This document shows, one piece after another, positions 1 through 6,308 of a stretch of DNA of 7,081 nucleotides (the stretch's first letter is position 1; each line of letters starts with the position of its first letter). A program made the translations under genes and the position numbers. Origin of the DNA: Planctomycetota bacterium (lineage in GTDB: Bacteria; Planctomycetota; GCA-002687715; DRQF01); contig JAJRYU010000485.1 in assembly GCA_024275615.1 (NCBI GenBank), positions 1-7,081 on the forward strand. The letters are read 5' to 3'. The notes beneath the pieces were generated by a model. The model ran no database searches and was not told the DNA's origin. It saw nothing but the letters and a program-made list of their open reading frames with translations.

Positions 1-1814
1 AAAAAGCGGCCGAGGCGGCCTCAGCTTCCCGTGAGAAGATTCCCGAAATGGCTGAAGACGCCACGAACTTGGCGCAAGACTTGGCCAAGAATGCCGAAGA
101 AAGTCCACAAGGAAACCAGCAGTCCCTGAACCAGAGTTCTCAAGCAACAAAGTCTGCTGCCCAAGACCTCAACAAAGCCGACAGCAAGTCACAGTCTGGC
201 AAACCTATGGAAGCCGCGAAAAACCTCAAGGAAGCCCAAGAGAAGCTGGCTGAGGCCGAACGTTCCTTAGAAAACGCCAGCGATCAACAGAAGAGCAATG
301 CGAATAACAGCCAAGCGATGGCGCGGGCACAAGAAATGATGGCTGCGTCGGCGGCCGAGTTAGGTAAACGCATCGAAGCTCAAGCGGCCTCCCAAGGAAA
401 AACAGATTCAAAGGGAGCCCAACAGGCCAAAGCAGCTCAGCAAGCTGCTCAAGAGGCGTCCCAAGCGGCAAAAGCGGCTTCCAAAGCCCATCAAGCCAAC
501 GATCCCAAGAAAGCGGCCGAGGCAGCGGAGAAGGCACAAAGACAGTTGGAAAAAGCCGCCGATGCGCTGAAGCAGGCGGCGAAGGATCTAAGCCGCCAGC
601 TTCCCAAGGACGCTTTGAAGAAATCGGCCGATAAGCAGGTCGACCTGTCACGGAAGCTTGACGAAATCCAAAAGGATCTCGAGAAAACCGCTGCAGACTC
701 TCCCGACAACAACGACTTGGAACAAGCGAACGAAGACCTCAGACGAGCCCAAGACGCAACTCAAGAGGCTTCCGAAAAATTCAAAAATGGACGCCCTCAA
801 CAAGCTGGTCAAGAACAAATGAGCAGCGCCCAAAAAATGGAACAGGCTGCGGCGGCCATGGAGCGCGCCATAAAGAACGAAAAAGAACGTCGCCAGAATG
901 AAGAGCAAAGGCGAAAGGCGATCGCCAAGACCCAAGCAGAGATGGAAGAACGGACCAAAGAGCTTGCTGACAGCCTCAAGAACAAGTCTGGTCAAGAAGA
1001 GGCTGGCGAGGATGTCCAATCCGCCGCAGATGCCATGAAGAAATCCAGTCAAGAAATGAATCGTGAAGAACCGGATTTGGACGAAGCGGTAAAAAAAGAG
1101 GAAGAAGCTCTCGACTACCTTGAGCAGGCTCAAGAGAAGTTGGAGGAGAAAGAAACACAATACCGTGATCTTCAGCAAGAGGAACTTCTGTTCAAGATCG
1201 GCAAAGAACTTGCCTTGCTCATCAAGGAGCAACAACAAATCAACGCCGGAATCTTCGCACTTGACGTGAAGAAAGAAGAACGTGGTGCTCTGACGCGCTC
1301 AATGCGAAAAGAAGTACGCGGTTTCGCCAAACGTCAAGGGGCTTCTTTTGACAAGGTCAATGAACTCAATGACGCGATAAAAAAGGAGCAAGTGCTGGCT
1401 TTTAGCTACATGTTCGATGAAATCGCGACAGACATGGCAGAAGTGGCGAAAAGACTGCGCCGCAAGAAGACAGGTCCTATGATTCAATCGATGGCATCGG
1501 ATGTCCTTACTAACCTCGAGATGATGGCTAAGACAATCAAGGACGAATTGGCCGCTCAACGGAAGATGAAACAAGAAGAGAAGAAGTCCAAAGACCAGAA
1601 ACCTCCGGAGAAAAAGCTCGTCACTAGTATTGCTGAGCTCATCTTGGTGCGCAATATGCAAGAAAAGCTCAACAAGCGTACAGAATTTCTATCGGAACGC
1701 GCTGGCAACAAGAAGCTGCCTGGCGAAGCTGTTGATCCAATCCAACAACTGATGATCAAACGACTGCTGCACAAGCAGACAAAGATCAAGAACCTATTTG
1801 ATAAGATTCTCTAA
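1..1814 (+). CDS. Long Ala/Gln/Lys/Glu-rich coiled-coil protein, C-terminal part (5' partial; planctomycete-type, DUF4175-like)
   Basis: The reading frame is open from the first complete codon (base 3), so the ATG at 48 is very likely internal and the gene starts outside the window; 603 residues are visible. Counting from the Met at 48, residues 1-390 are almost pure Ala, Gln, Lys, Glu, Asp and Ser with repeated A-x-x-A spacing and almost no Gly, Pro or aromatics, as expected for a long helical coiled coil. From about 390 the sequence becomes a more ordinary helical domain (E-E-L-L-F-K-I-G-K-E-L near 1180-1209; D-M-A-E-V-A-K-R-L near 1432-1458). A Lys-rich linker follows near 1565-1615, then a conserved-looking tail (A-E-L-I-L-V-R-N-M-Q, then L-N-K-R-T-E). 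From memory, planctomycete proteins often annotated DUF4175 end this way and carry N-terminal membrane helices; that part is not visible here. No Cys is seen in the visible part. It is followed after 31 bases by a co-directional gene. Function unknown; a structural or scaffolding envelope role is inference. Confidence 0.85.
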   Translation, partial: KAAEAASASREKIPEMAEDATNLAQDLAKNAEESPQGNQQSLNQSSQATKSAAQDLNKADSKSQSGKPMEAAKNLKEAQEKLAEAERSLENASDQQKSNANNSQAMARAQEMMAASAAELGKRIEAQAASQGKTDSKGAQQAKAAQQAAQEASQAAKAASKAHQANDPKKAAEAAEKAQRQLEKAADALKQAAKDLSRQLPKDALKKSADKQVDLSRKLDEIQKDLEKTAADSPDNNDLEQANEDLRRAQDATQEASEKFKNGRPQQAGQEQMSSAQKMEQAAAAMERAIKNEKERRQNEEQRRKAIAKTQAEMEERTKELADSLKNKSGQEEAGEDVQSAADAMKKSSQEMNREEPDLDEAVKKEEEALDYLEQAQEKLEEKETQYRDLQQEELLFKIGKELALLIKEQQQINAGIFALDVKKEERGALTRSMRKEVRGFAKRQGASFDKVNELNDAIKKEQVLAFSYMFDEIATDMAEVAKRLRRKKTGPMIQSMASDVLTNLEMMAKTIKDELAAQRKMKQEEKKSKDQKPPEKKLVTSIAELILVRNMQEKLNKRTEFLSERAGNKKLPGEAVDPIQQLMIKRLLHKQTKIKNLFDKIL

Positions 1815-1832
1815 CAAGGCAGCCAAGCTCCC

Positions 1833-1840
1833 AAGGAGGA
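1833..1840 (+). promoter_or_regulatory. Strong Shine-Dalgarno that fixes the start of the next gene
   Basis: The octamer AAGGAGGA lies 5 bases before the ATG at 1846. It is a near-perfect anti-16S match and supports this ATG over the in-frame TTG at 1798, which lies inside the preceding gene. Confidence 0.85.
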
Positions 1841-1845
1841 AGCCG

Positions 1846-2523
1846 ATGATAACTAAGTCCAAAACACTCCTACTTGTACTGCTTATTGCTCTGTCTTTCT
1901 GCATCGTGGCTCCGTCACAAGACGAAGGATCTTTTGATCCCAAGAAAGCCATTAAGAAAATCAAAGAGGACTTGAGTAGCATTCTTGAAGATCTTTCCAC
2001 ACTCAATGGTGGAGCCGTTGATCCCAAGAAAGGCGAAGATGCTGTCAAGCAGATGGACGAGCTACTCAAGCAGCTTAAGGAACCACAGGATCGGATCATT
2101 GCCAACATTGACGAACTGATCAAGAACATGAAAAAGAACCCCAGTGGTTCATCTGGGGATTCGAGCCAAAAACCAAAAGAAAAGAATCAAAAGGACCAAG
2201 GAAAGCCACAAAAGCGCGATCGCAACGAGAAACCGAAGGATGGCAAGCGCGACAAGCCCAAGGACAAGAAGGGGAAGAAACCCAAGGATGGATCGAAACC
2301 AGACGGCAAAGAGAACGACAAGAAACCAGAACAAGGTAAGAAACCAGTCAAGGCGCCGGACTCCGGAGAAGAAAAGATCCCTGTCGTCAATGACAGTCAA
2401 AGATGGGGTGACCTACCCAAAGAACTGCGACAGAAGTTGATTGAAAAGAACTTCCGTGACTACTTCCCCAACTACGAGCAAGAGATCTCAGACTATCTAA
2501 AATCGTTAAAGAGACGACGATGA
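1846..2523 (+). CDS. Secreted Lys/Pro/Asp-rich low-complexity protein with C-terminal WGDLP motif, function unknown
   Basis: 225 residues from the ATG chosen by the Shine-Dalgarno at 1833-1840. Residues 1-24 form a typical signal peptide: K-S-K near the N-terminus, a Leu/Ile/Val core, then V-A-P-S before Q-D-E. The Cys at 19 follows L-S-F, a poor lipobox, so a lipoprotein is unlikely. Residues 28-97 look helical and amphipathic (K-K-A-I-K-K-I-K, then D-E-L-L-K-Q-L). Residues about 100-175 are a highly basic, disordered stretch of Lys, Pro, Asp and Gly. Residues 186-225 are a compact C-terminal motif (R-W-G-D-L-P-K-E-L-R, then F-P-N-Y-E-Q-E-I) ending in basic residues. From memory, similar W-G-x-L-P...Y-x-x-x-I tails occur in planctomycete hypothetical proteins next to coiled-coil and toroid genes. 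The stop is 4 bases before the next ATG, suggesting translational coupling. Function not known; binding an anionic envelope polymer or the coiled-coil partner is inference only. Confidence 0.85.
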   Translation: MITKSKTLLLVLLIALSFCIVAPSQDEGSFDPKKAIKKIKEDLSSILEDLSTLNGGAVDPKKGEDAVKQMDELLKQLKEPQDRIIANIDELIKNMKKNPSGSSGDSSQKPKEKNQKDQGKPQKRDRNEKPKDGKRDKPKDKKGKKPKDGSKPDGKENDKKPEQGKKPVKAPDSGEEKIPVVNDSQRWGDLPKELRQKLIEKNFRDYFPNYEQEISDYLKSLKRRR

Positions 2524-2527
2524 TATC

Positions 2528-3685
2528 ATGCGACGCCTTCTGATCCAGCTGGTGACGGTTTTCTCTCTTGGTGTCTTGGCATTTGTCTTCGCCAGGCACT
2601 GGGAGCCCAGCCATGAAGTTGACCGAATCGACTCCGGAGGTCCAGTTCCTGCGGTTTCCGTTTCGTCAACAACGAACGAGCAAGACGAGCGGGCCCGCAA
2701 GATGATTAACGGGGGCTTGCTGTCCCTGAGCAAAGCGCAAAACCCGGACGGATCAATTGGTGGCAAGAAGGCGCAACCAGCACGCATCGCCATCACTTCT
2801 CTTGCCTTGTTAGCATTTCTAGCTGATGGGAATAGCGAGAACCGAGGCGCTTACGCCTCGCATGTGCGGGATGCTGTTGCTTTTCTTTGCCGATGCTCTC
2901 TGCGGAGTGGCGAAAGAAAGGGCTACTTCGAAGCCAACGGTGACACAGTCTCACGGATGCATGGACATGGCTACGCCACACTTGCATTGTGTCAAGCCTA
3001 CGGCCAGTACGGTGCTGGGAGGAAATTTGCCGGAACAAGTGGGGACCTAAAAAAAATCATCGCCGACGCCGTGGACGTGATCGTTCGTTCACAAAATAGT
3101 GCTGGTGGATGGTTCTACTATCCCTTTGATTCTGTCGAAGACGAAGGCTCGATTACTGTTTGTATGATCCAAGCGCTCAGAGCTGCAAGAAATATCGGAT
3201 TCGCCGTCAGCCCGGTCATCATTGATCGCGCCGTCAACTATATTCGCGCCTCGCAGAACAAAGATGGCAGTGTGCGTTACAGCCTGAGGAACAATCGATC
3301 CGGCACATTTGAACTCACAGCGGCGGCCTGTGCTACGTTGGCTTACGGGGGGCGTTACCACAGCAGAGAAATCGCCCTGGCGAGATCCAACCTTTGGTCT
3401 CGAGGCGAAGACGTTTTCAACGAAAACTCCATGTCGTATCCCTTCTATGGCTATTTCTACGCCCTCCAAGCTCTGTGGTTTGATTTCGACGAGTCGCGCT
3501 GGAATCTGTGGTTCCCACGCTTTGTTGACTGGTATTGGCAACGATGGGACGACAACTCTCTGAGCTATCCAGAAAACACGTTTCGCCGCCACAAGGAGAT
3601 AGAGTTGGGCATTGAATACAGAACCGCCCTGGCGACCTTGAGTCTCCAGATTCCGCATCACATCCTGCCGATTTTCAGTCGCTAA
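2528..3685 (+). CDS. Membrane-anchored prenyltransferase/squalene-oxidase-repeat (alpha-alpha toroid) protein
   Basis: 385 residues. Residues 1-22 (M-R-R-L-L-I-Q-L-V then a hydrophobic run) form a signal anchor or uncleaved signal peptide, followed by a polar linker to about 52, so the rest should lie outside the cytoplasm. The body has repeats of the terpene-cyclase/prenyltransferase toroid: Q-N-P-D-G-S-I at 71-77, H-G-H-G-Y-A-T-L-A-L at 145-154, the QW-type motif Q-N-S-A-G-G-W at 189-195, Q-N-K-D-G-S at 243-248, Y-G-Y-F-Y-A-L-Q-A-L-W at 307-317. The tail L-S-L-Q-I-P-...-L-P-I-F-S-R matches, from memory, the end of a large planctomycete family annotated terpene cyclase/prenyltransferase. No D-x-D-D acid motif of class II cyclases and no clear zinc ligands of protein prenyltransferases are seen, so catalysis as a true cyclase is doubtful; binding or scaffolding is as likely. 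The ATG follows the upstream stop by 4 bases and has only a weak ribosome site (GAGACGACGA region), consistent with coupled translation. Confidence 0.88.
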   Translation: MRRLLIQLVTVFSLGVLAFVFARHWEPSHEVDRIDSGGPVPAVSVSSTTNEQDERARKMINGGLLSLSKAQNPDGSIGGKKAQPARIAITSLALLAFLADGNSENRGAYASHVRDAVAFLCRCSLRSGERKGYFEANGDTVSRMHGHGYATLALCQAYGQYGAGRKFAGTSGDLKKIIADAVDVIVRSQNSAGGWFYYPFDSVEDEGSITVCMIQALRAARNIGFAVSPVIIDRAVNYIRASQNKDGSVRYSLRNNRSGTFELTAAACATLAYGGRYHSREIALARSNLWSRGEDVFNENSMSYPFYGYFYALQALWFDFDESRWNLWFPRFVDWYWQRWDDNSLSYPENTFRRHKEIELGIEYRTALATLSLQIPHHILPIFSR

Positions 3686-3718
3686 TCCTCGCCAAGCAGA
3701 AGTGAAGCTCGTTTTGGG

Positions 3719-4915
3719 TCAGAGAACCCGGTAGACGCGGAATTTCAAGTAGTTCGAAGCTCTATGTGGCACCCGTTCCGGGTGGTCAGCTCCTTGAGAG
3801 CCCCGAGAGAGCAATTGCAATCGACGGCTATTGTTCGCAGCGGCGTCTCGCACGACACCCTCAAATTCTTGATCGCTCACGGCCCCCGAACAAGAACACG
3901 TTGCCAAGATACCGCCTTTTTCCAGCACTCTCATACCCTTCTCATTGATCTCGCGATATAGCCTGAGTCCTTTTCGAAGAGAGGCCTTCTTGGGCACCAA
4001 CTTGGGCGGATCGAGGGAAACAACGTCGAATTTTTGGCCTTCTTTTGCATAGTGATCTAAGACTCGCAGAACATTGCCTTGAACTGCTTCAATAGCCGTC
4101 AAGGCGTTGAGCTCTCCATGCCTTTCAACGGCTTCGATGGCCCGGGCTGACGAGTCTATCGCTGTCGCGTGGACGGCGCCGCCGTGCCGGAGTGCGTTGA
4201 ACGCAAAAGCACCGGAGTATGAAAACGCGTCGAGAAACCGACCACCCTGGCAGAACCCAGCCAGGGTCAAGCGATTGGCACGTTGATCGGTATAAAATCC
4301 AGTCTTTTGACCGTGGCGAAAATCGACAAGATACTTAAGGCCGTTTTCCAAGATCTCTACTTCTTGCGGTGGCTCTTCGCCCCAGACCAAGCCTTCTTCC
4401 AGAGGACTCCCCTCTTCATCTCTCGCCATTTTCGAAACGCGACGATAGATGCCCCGCACTCCTGTGGCCTGCGCTAGGGTTTCTGCAAGCCAAGATTCAT
4501 GGCGAACCAGGCCCAAGCAGTCGATCTGCAAAACCAGCCAATCACCGAACTGATCAACAATGAGACCGGGAATACCGTCGCCTTCAGCGTGAACAAGCCG
4601 AAATGCGTTGGTGACTTGGCGATCAAAGCCGATTCGATCCCGCCTGAGTTCGATAGCCTCCGCAATTCTTTCGGCGATGATCTCCCGTGGCTCTCGGTCA
4701 TCATCGCCAAACGCCAGAAGTCGCAGTCGAATCACGCTCTTGGAGTTAAAAAAGCCTGAACCGACTTTACGGCCGGTGTCATCGCGCAAATCGAGGAATT
4801 CACCGTCCTTGGGCTGGTAGCCTTTCTGACGGGTCATGGAACCGTCGAAAACCCATGGTTCACCGTGCCAGAAAGGCTTTGCCATACGCGGCTTGAGTAC
4901 TAGTTTGTTTCGCAT
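3719..4915 (-). CDS. rlmI: RlmI-type 23S rRNA (cytosine-C5) SAM-dependent methyltransferase
   Basis: 398 residues from the ATG at 4915, close to the 396 of E. coli RlmI, which makes m5C1962 in 23S rRNA. The N-terminus (M-R-N-K-L-V-L-K-P then E-P-W-V-F-D-G) is the PUA RNA-binding domain of the family, about residues 1-75. A linker carries E-G-D-G-I-P-G-L-I-V-D-Q at 111-122. The Rossmann methyltransferase domain follows: G-Q-K-T-G-F-Y-T-D-Q-R at 202-212, SAM motif I in F-L-D-A-F-S-Y-S-G-A at 227-236, L-D-P-P-K at 301-305, and the Cys motif C-S-C-S at 340-343 that in m5C enzymes holds the catalytic cysteine. The C-terminus has H-P-E-R-V-P-H-R-A-S-N-Y-L-K. The frame stays open upstream to an ATG at 5164, but that would overlap the divergent gene and add 83 residues with no family resemblance. 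No Shine-Dalgarno precedes 4915. It converges on the toroid gene with a 33-base gap. The family call is firm; the exact target base is inferred from homology. Confidence 0.92.
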   Translation of the reverse strand: MRNKLVLKPRMAKPFWHGEPWVFDGSMTRQKGYQPKDGEFLDLRDDTGRKVGSGFFNSKSVIRLRLLAFGDDDREPREIIAERIAEAIELRRDRIGFDRQVTNAFRLVHAEGDGIPGLIVDQFGDWLVLQIDCLGLVRHESWLAETLAQATGVRGIYRRVSKMARDEEGSPLEEGLVWGEEPPQEVEILENGLKYLVDFRHGQKTGFYTDQRANRLTLAGFCQGGRFLDAFSYSGAFAFNALRHGGAVHATAIDSSARAIEAVERHGELNALTAIEAVQGNVLRVLDHYAKEGQKFDVVSLDPPKLVPKKASLRKGLRLYREINEKGMRVLEKGGILATCSCSGAVSDQEFEGVVRDAAANNSRRLQLLSRGSQGADHPERVPHRASNYLKFRVYRVL

Positions 4916-4924
4916 CGTGGGAGA

Positions 4925-4930
4925 AATATA
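4925..4930 (-). promoter_or_regulatory. Possible -10 element for the rlmI-type gene
   Basis: On the minus strand TATATT lies 9 bases before the ATG at 4915. A -35 at the usual 17-base spacing would be TAGCAA (4948-4953), only a 3-of-6 match to the sigma-70 consensus. If used, transcription would begin within a few bases of the start codon, giving a nearly leaderless message, which fits the lack of a Shine-Dalgarno. Weak evidence. Confidence 0.3.
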
Positions 4931-4952
4931 TTGTCTTCTGCCGTGAGTTGCT

Positions 4953-4981
4953 ACGATTCGCTGCGATGAATTGAGAATCGT
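4953..4981. promoter_or_regulatory. 7-base inverted repeat in the divergent intergenic region, possible operator
   Basis: ACGATTC at 4953-4959 is exactly mirrored by GAATCGT at 4975-4981, with centres 22 bases apart, about two helical turns. A further direct copy of the half-site core ACGATT lies at 5001-5006. The site sits between two divergent starts (4915 and 5036), where a dimeric repressor of the acyl-CoA dehydrogenase gene would be expected. No regulator gene is in the window to match it, and a repeat this short can occur by chance. Confidence 0.3.
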
Positions 4982-5025
4982 GGAGAGATTTTGCTCGATC
5001 ACGATTGCTTTGAACCCAAGCCCCT

Positions 5026-5029
5026 GGAG
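5026..5029 (+). promoter_or_regulatory. Shine-Dalgarno of the acyl-CoA dehydrogenase gene
   Basis: GGAG lies 6 bases before the ATG at 5036. It supports this start, which also gives the expected N-terminal length for the family. Confidence 0.65.
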
Positions 5030-5035
5030 TGAACA

Positions 5036-6208
5036 ATGGATGCGTTCCCCGGCGTCGACTATATGGAGCTCGACACCCTTCTCACTGAAGAAGAGCGGAT
5101 GATCCGCGATACCGCCCGCGAATGGGTCACCAGTCGTGTCATCCCCATCATTGAAGAACATCACGAAAAAGGCACTTTTCCCACCGAACTCGTCTCAGAA
5201 ATGGGCGAATTGGGCTTTTTTGGTGCCAACATCGAAGGTTACGGCTGTGCCGGCCTCGGAGCGGTGGCCTACGGCCTCATCATGCAGGAACTTGAACGTG
5301 GCGACAGTGGCCTGCGCTCTTTTGCTTCGGTTCAAGGTGGACTGTGCATGTACCCCATCCACGCTTTTGGCAGCGACGAGCAAAAAGATCACTGGCTGCC
5401 GAGAATGGCGACAGGAGAGAAAATCGGTTGTTTTGGGCTCACTGAACCTGACTACGGCTCTCATGCTGCTGGGATGATTACCAAAGCTGAAGACAAAGGT
5501 GATCACTATCTACTCAATGGCGCAAAAATGTGGATCACCAATGGCTGCGTTGCGGATGTGGCCATTGTTTGGGCCAAACTTGATGGGCGAGTGATGGGCT
5601 TCTTGGTGGAAGCAGGAACTCCCGGCTATTCGACAAAACTGCAAAAACGCAAATTCTCTCTTCGGGCCAGTGTTACATCCGAGCTCATCTTTCAAGATTG
5701 TAAGATCCCCAAGGAAAACCTCTTGCCGAAGACGGAAGACATAAACATGAAGGGGCCTCTCTCATGTTTAACTCAAGCGCGATTTGGCATTGCCTGGGGT
5801 GCTATCGGCGCTGGCATGGCCTGCTACGACGCCGCTCTTCAGTATGGTGCATCTCGTATTCAATTTGGCAAACCTCTCAACGGCTTTCAGCTTTACCAAA
5901 AGAAGCTAGCTGAAATGGTCACCGAAATCACCAAAGCCCAGTTCCTCAACCTGCAACTCGGCCGCTTGAAAGAAAATGGCAAGCTGCATCCCTCACATGT
6001 GTCCATGGCAAAAAGGAACGCCTGCTACTGGAGCCTCGAAATAGCCAGGGAAGCCCGGGACATGCTGGGAGCGAACGGCATTACCAGCGAGTACGTGGTT
6101 GGTCGACACATGTGTAACTTGGAGAGCGTCAAGACCTATGAAGGAACTCATGACATACACACTTTGATCATTGGTCAAAAAGTGACGAAGCTGAGTGCCT
6201 TCGAGTAG
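5036..6208 (+). CDS. gcdH: Acyl-CoA dehydrogenase, glutaryl-CoA dehydrogenase type
   Basis: 390 residues, the usual length for bacterial glutaryl-CoA dehydrogenase. This cytoplasmic FAD enzyme oxidises and decarboxylates glutaryl-CoA to crotonyl-CoA in lysine, tryptophan and some aromatic degradation, passing electrons to ETF. Domains run in the standard order: N-terminal helical (about 15-128), beta-barrel (about 130-230) and C-terminal helical (about 240-388). Family marks are E-L-E-R-G-D-S-G-L-R-S at 85-95 (Arg94 and Ser95 align with the glutaryl-CoA-binding pair of human GCDH), G-C-F-G-L-T-E-P at 131-138, W-I-T-N at 166-169, F-S-L-R-A-S at 207-212, A-R-F-G-I-A-W-G at 248-255, R-I-Q-F-G at 274-278, and K-T-Y-E-G-T-H-D-I-H at 366-375 with Glu369 at the catalytic-base position. 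The usual T-E-P-x-x-G-S-D reads T-E-P-D-Y-G-S-H here, with His143 in place of Asp. Overall it resembles, from memory, Bacteroidota-type enzymes more than the human one. Whether it decarboxylates or is a non-decarboxylating variant cannot be settled by eye. No pathway partners are adjacent. Confidence 0.9.
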   Translation: MDAFPGVDYMELDTLLTEEERMIRDTAREWVTSRVIPIIEEHHEKGTFPTELVSEMGELGFFGANIEGYGCAGLGAVAYGLIMQELERGDSGLRSFASVQGGLCMYPIHAFGSDEQKDHWLPRMATGEKIGCFGLTEPDYGSHAAGMITKAEDKGDHYLLNGAKMWITNGCVADVAIVWAKLDGRVMGFLVEAGTPGYSTKLQKRKFSLRASVTSELIFQDCKIPKENLLPKTEDINMKGPLSCLTQARFGIAWGAIGAGMACYDAALQYGASRIQFGKPLNGFQLYQKKLAEMVTEITKAQFLNLQLGRLKENGKLHPSHVSMAKRNACYWSLEIAREARDMLGANGITSEYVVGRHMCNLESVKTYEGTHDIHTLIIGQKVTKLSAFE

Positions 6209-6264
6209 TCGCCACTGAGCATTCGTCAATCTTCGCCAAAAAGAGAGCGAGGGATGAGTCCGCC

Positions 6265-6301
6265 CTATTCATGAGATTGTGTCGAACACGGTTGTGAATA
6301 G
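6265..6301. terminator. Possible bidirectional hairpin terminator between convergent genes
   Basis: In the 100-base gap between two convergent genes, CTATTCA (6265-6271) is exactly complementary to TGAATAG (6295-6301), and the stem can extend three more pairs with two wobbles. Inside lies a smaller stem, GTGT (6279-6282) with ACAC (6286-6289) around CGA. No T-run follows directly on either strand, and the stem is A/T-rich, so classic intrinsic termination is doubtful. Position is the main support. Confidence 0.3.
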
Positions 6302-6308
6302 TGCGAGT

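Noticed and set aside
3..523. 14-base exact repeat (AAAGCGGCCGAGGC at 3-16 and 510-523)
   Set aside because: Both copies encode Lys-Ala-Ala-Glu-Ala in the same coiled-coil frame, so it reflects protein repetitiveness, not a mobile or regulatory element.
648..1238. 196-residue open frame on the minus strand, rich in Leu and Phe
   Set aside because: It is the antisense of a Lys/Glu/Gln-rich coding strand, which naturally gives Phe/Leu-rich open frames; the plus-strand gene explains the region.
1798..1845. TTG start at 1798 for the secreted Lys-rich protein
   Set aside because: It lies inside the upstream gene, has no Shine-Dalgarno and would put 16 charged residues ahead of the signal peptide; the ATG at 1846 has a strong Shine-Dalgarno.
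3482..3493. D-F-D-E in the toroid protein (residues 319-322) as a cyclase D-x-D-D acid motif
   Set aside because: The last residue is Glu, and the segment sits in the C-terminal repeat between two Trp-rich helices rather than in the expected catalytic position.
3089..3661. 190-residue open frame on the minus strand
   Set aside because: It is antisense to the toroid gene, whose motifs run through the same bases; the minus-strand translation shows no family motif.
3716..3729. GGGT/ACCC mini-hairpin at the convergent junction of the toroid and methyltransferase genes
   Set aside because: The stem is only 4 pairs, overlaps the end of the methyltransferase coding region and has no T-run after it on either strand.
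4916..5164. Upstream extension of the RlmI-type gene to an ATG at 5164
   Set aside because: The added 83 residues precede the known family N-terminus (K-L-V-L-K-P), resemble nothing, and overlap the well-supported start of the divergent acyl-CoA dehydrogenase.
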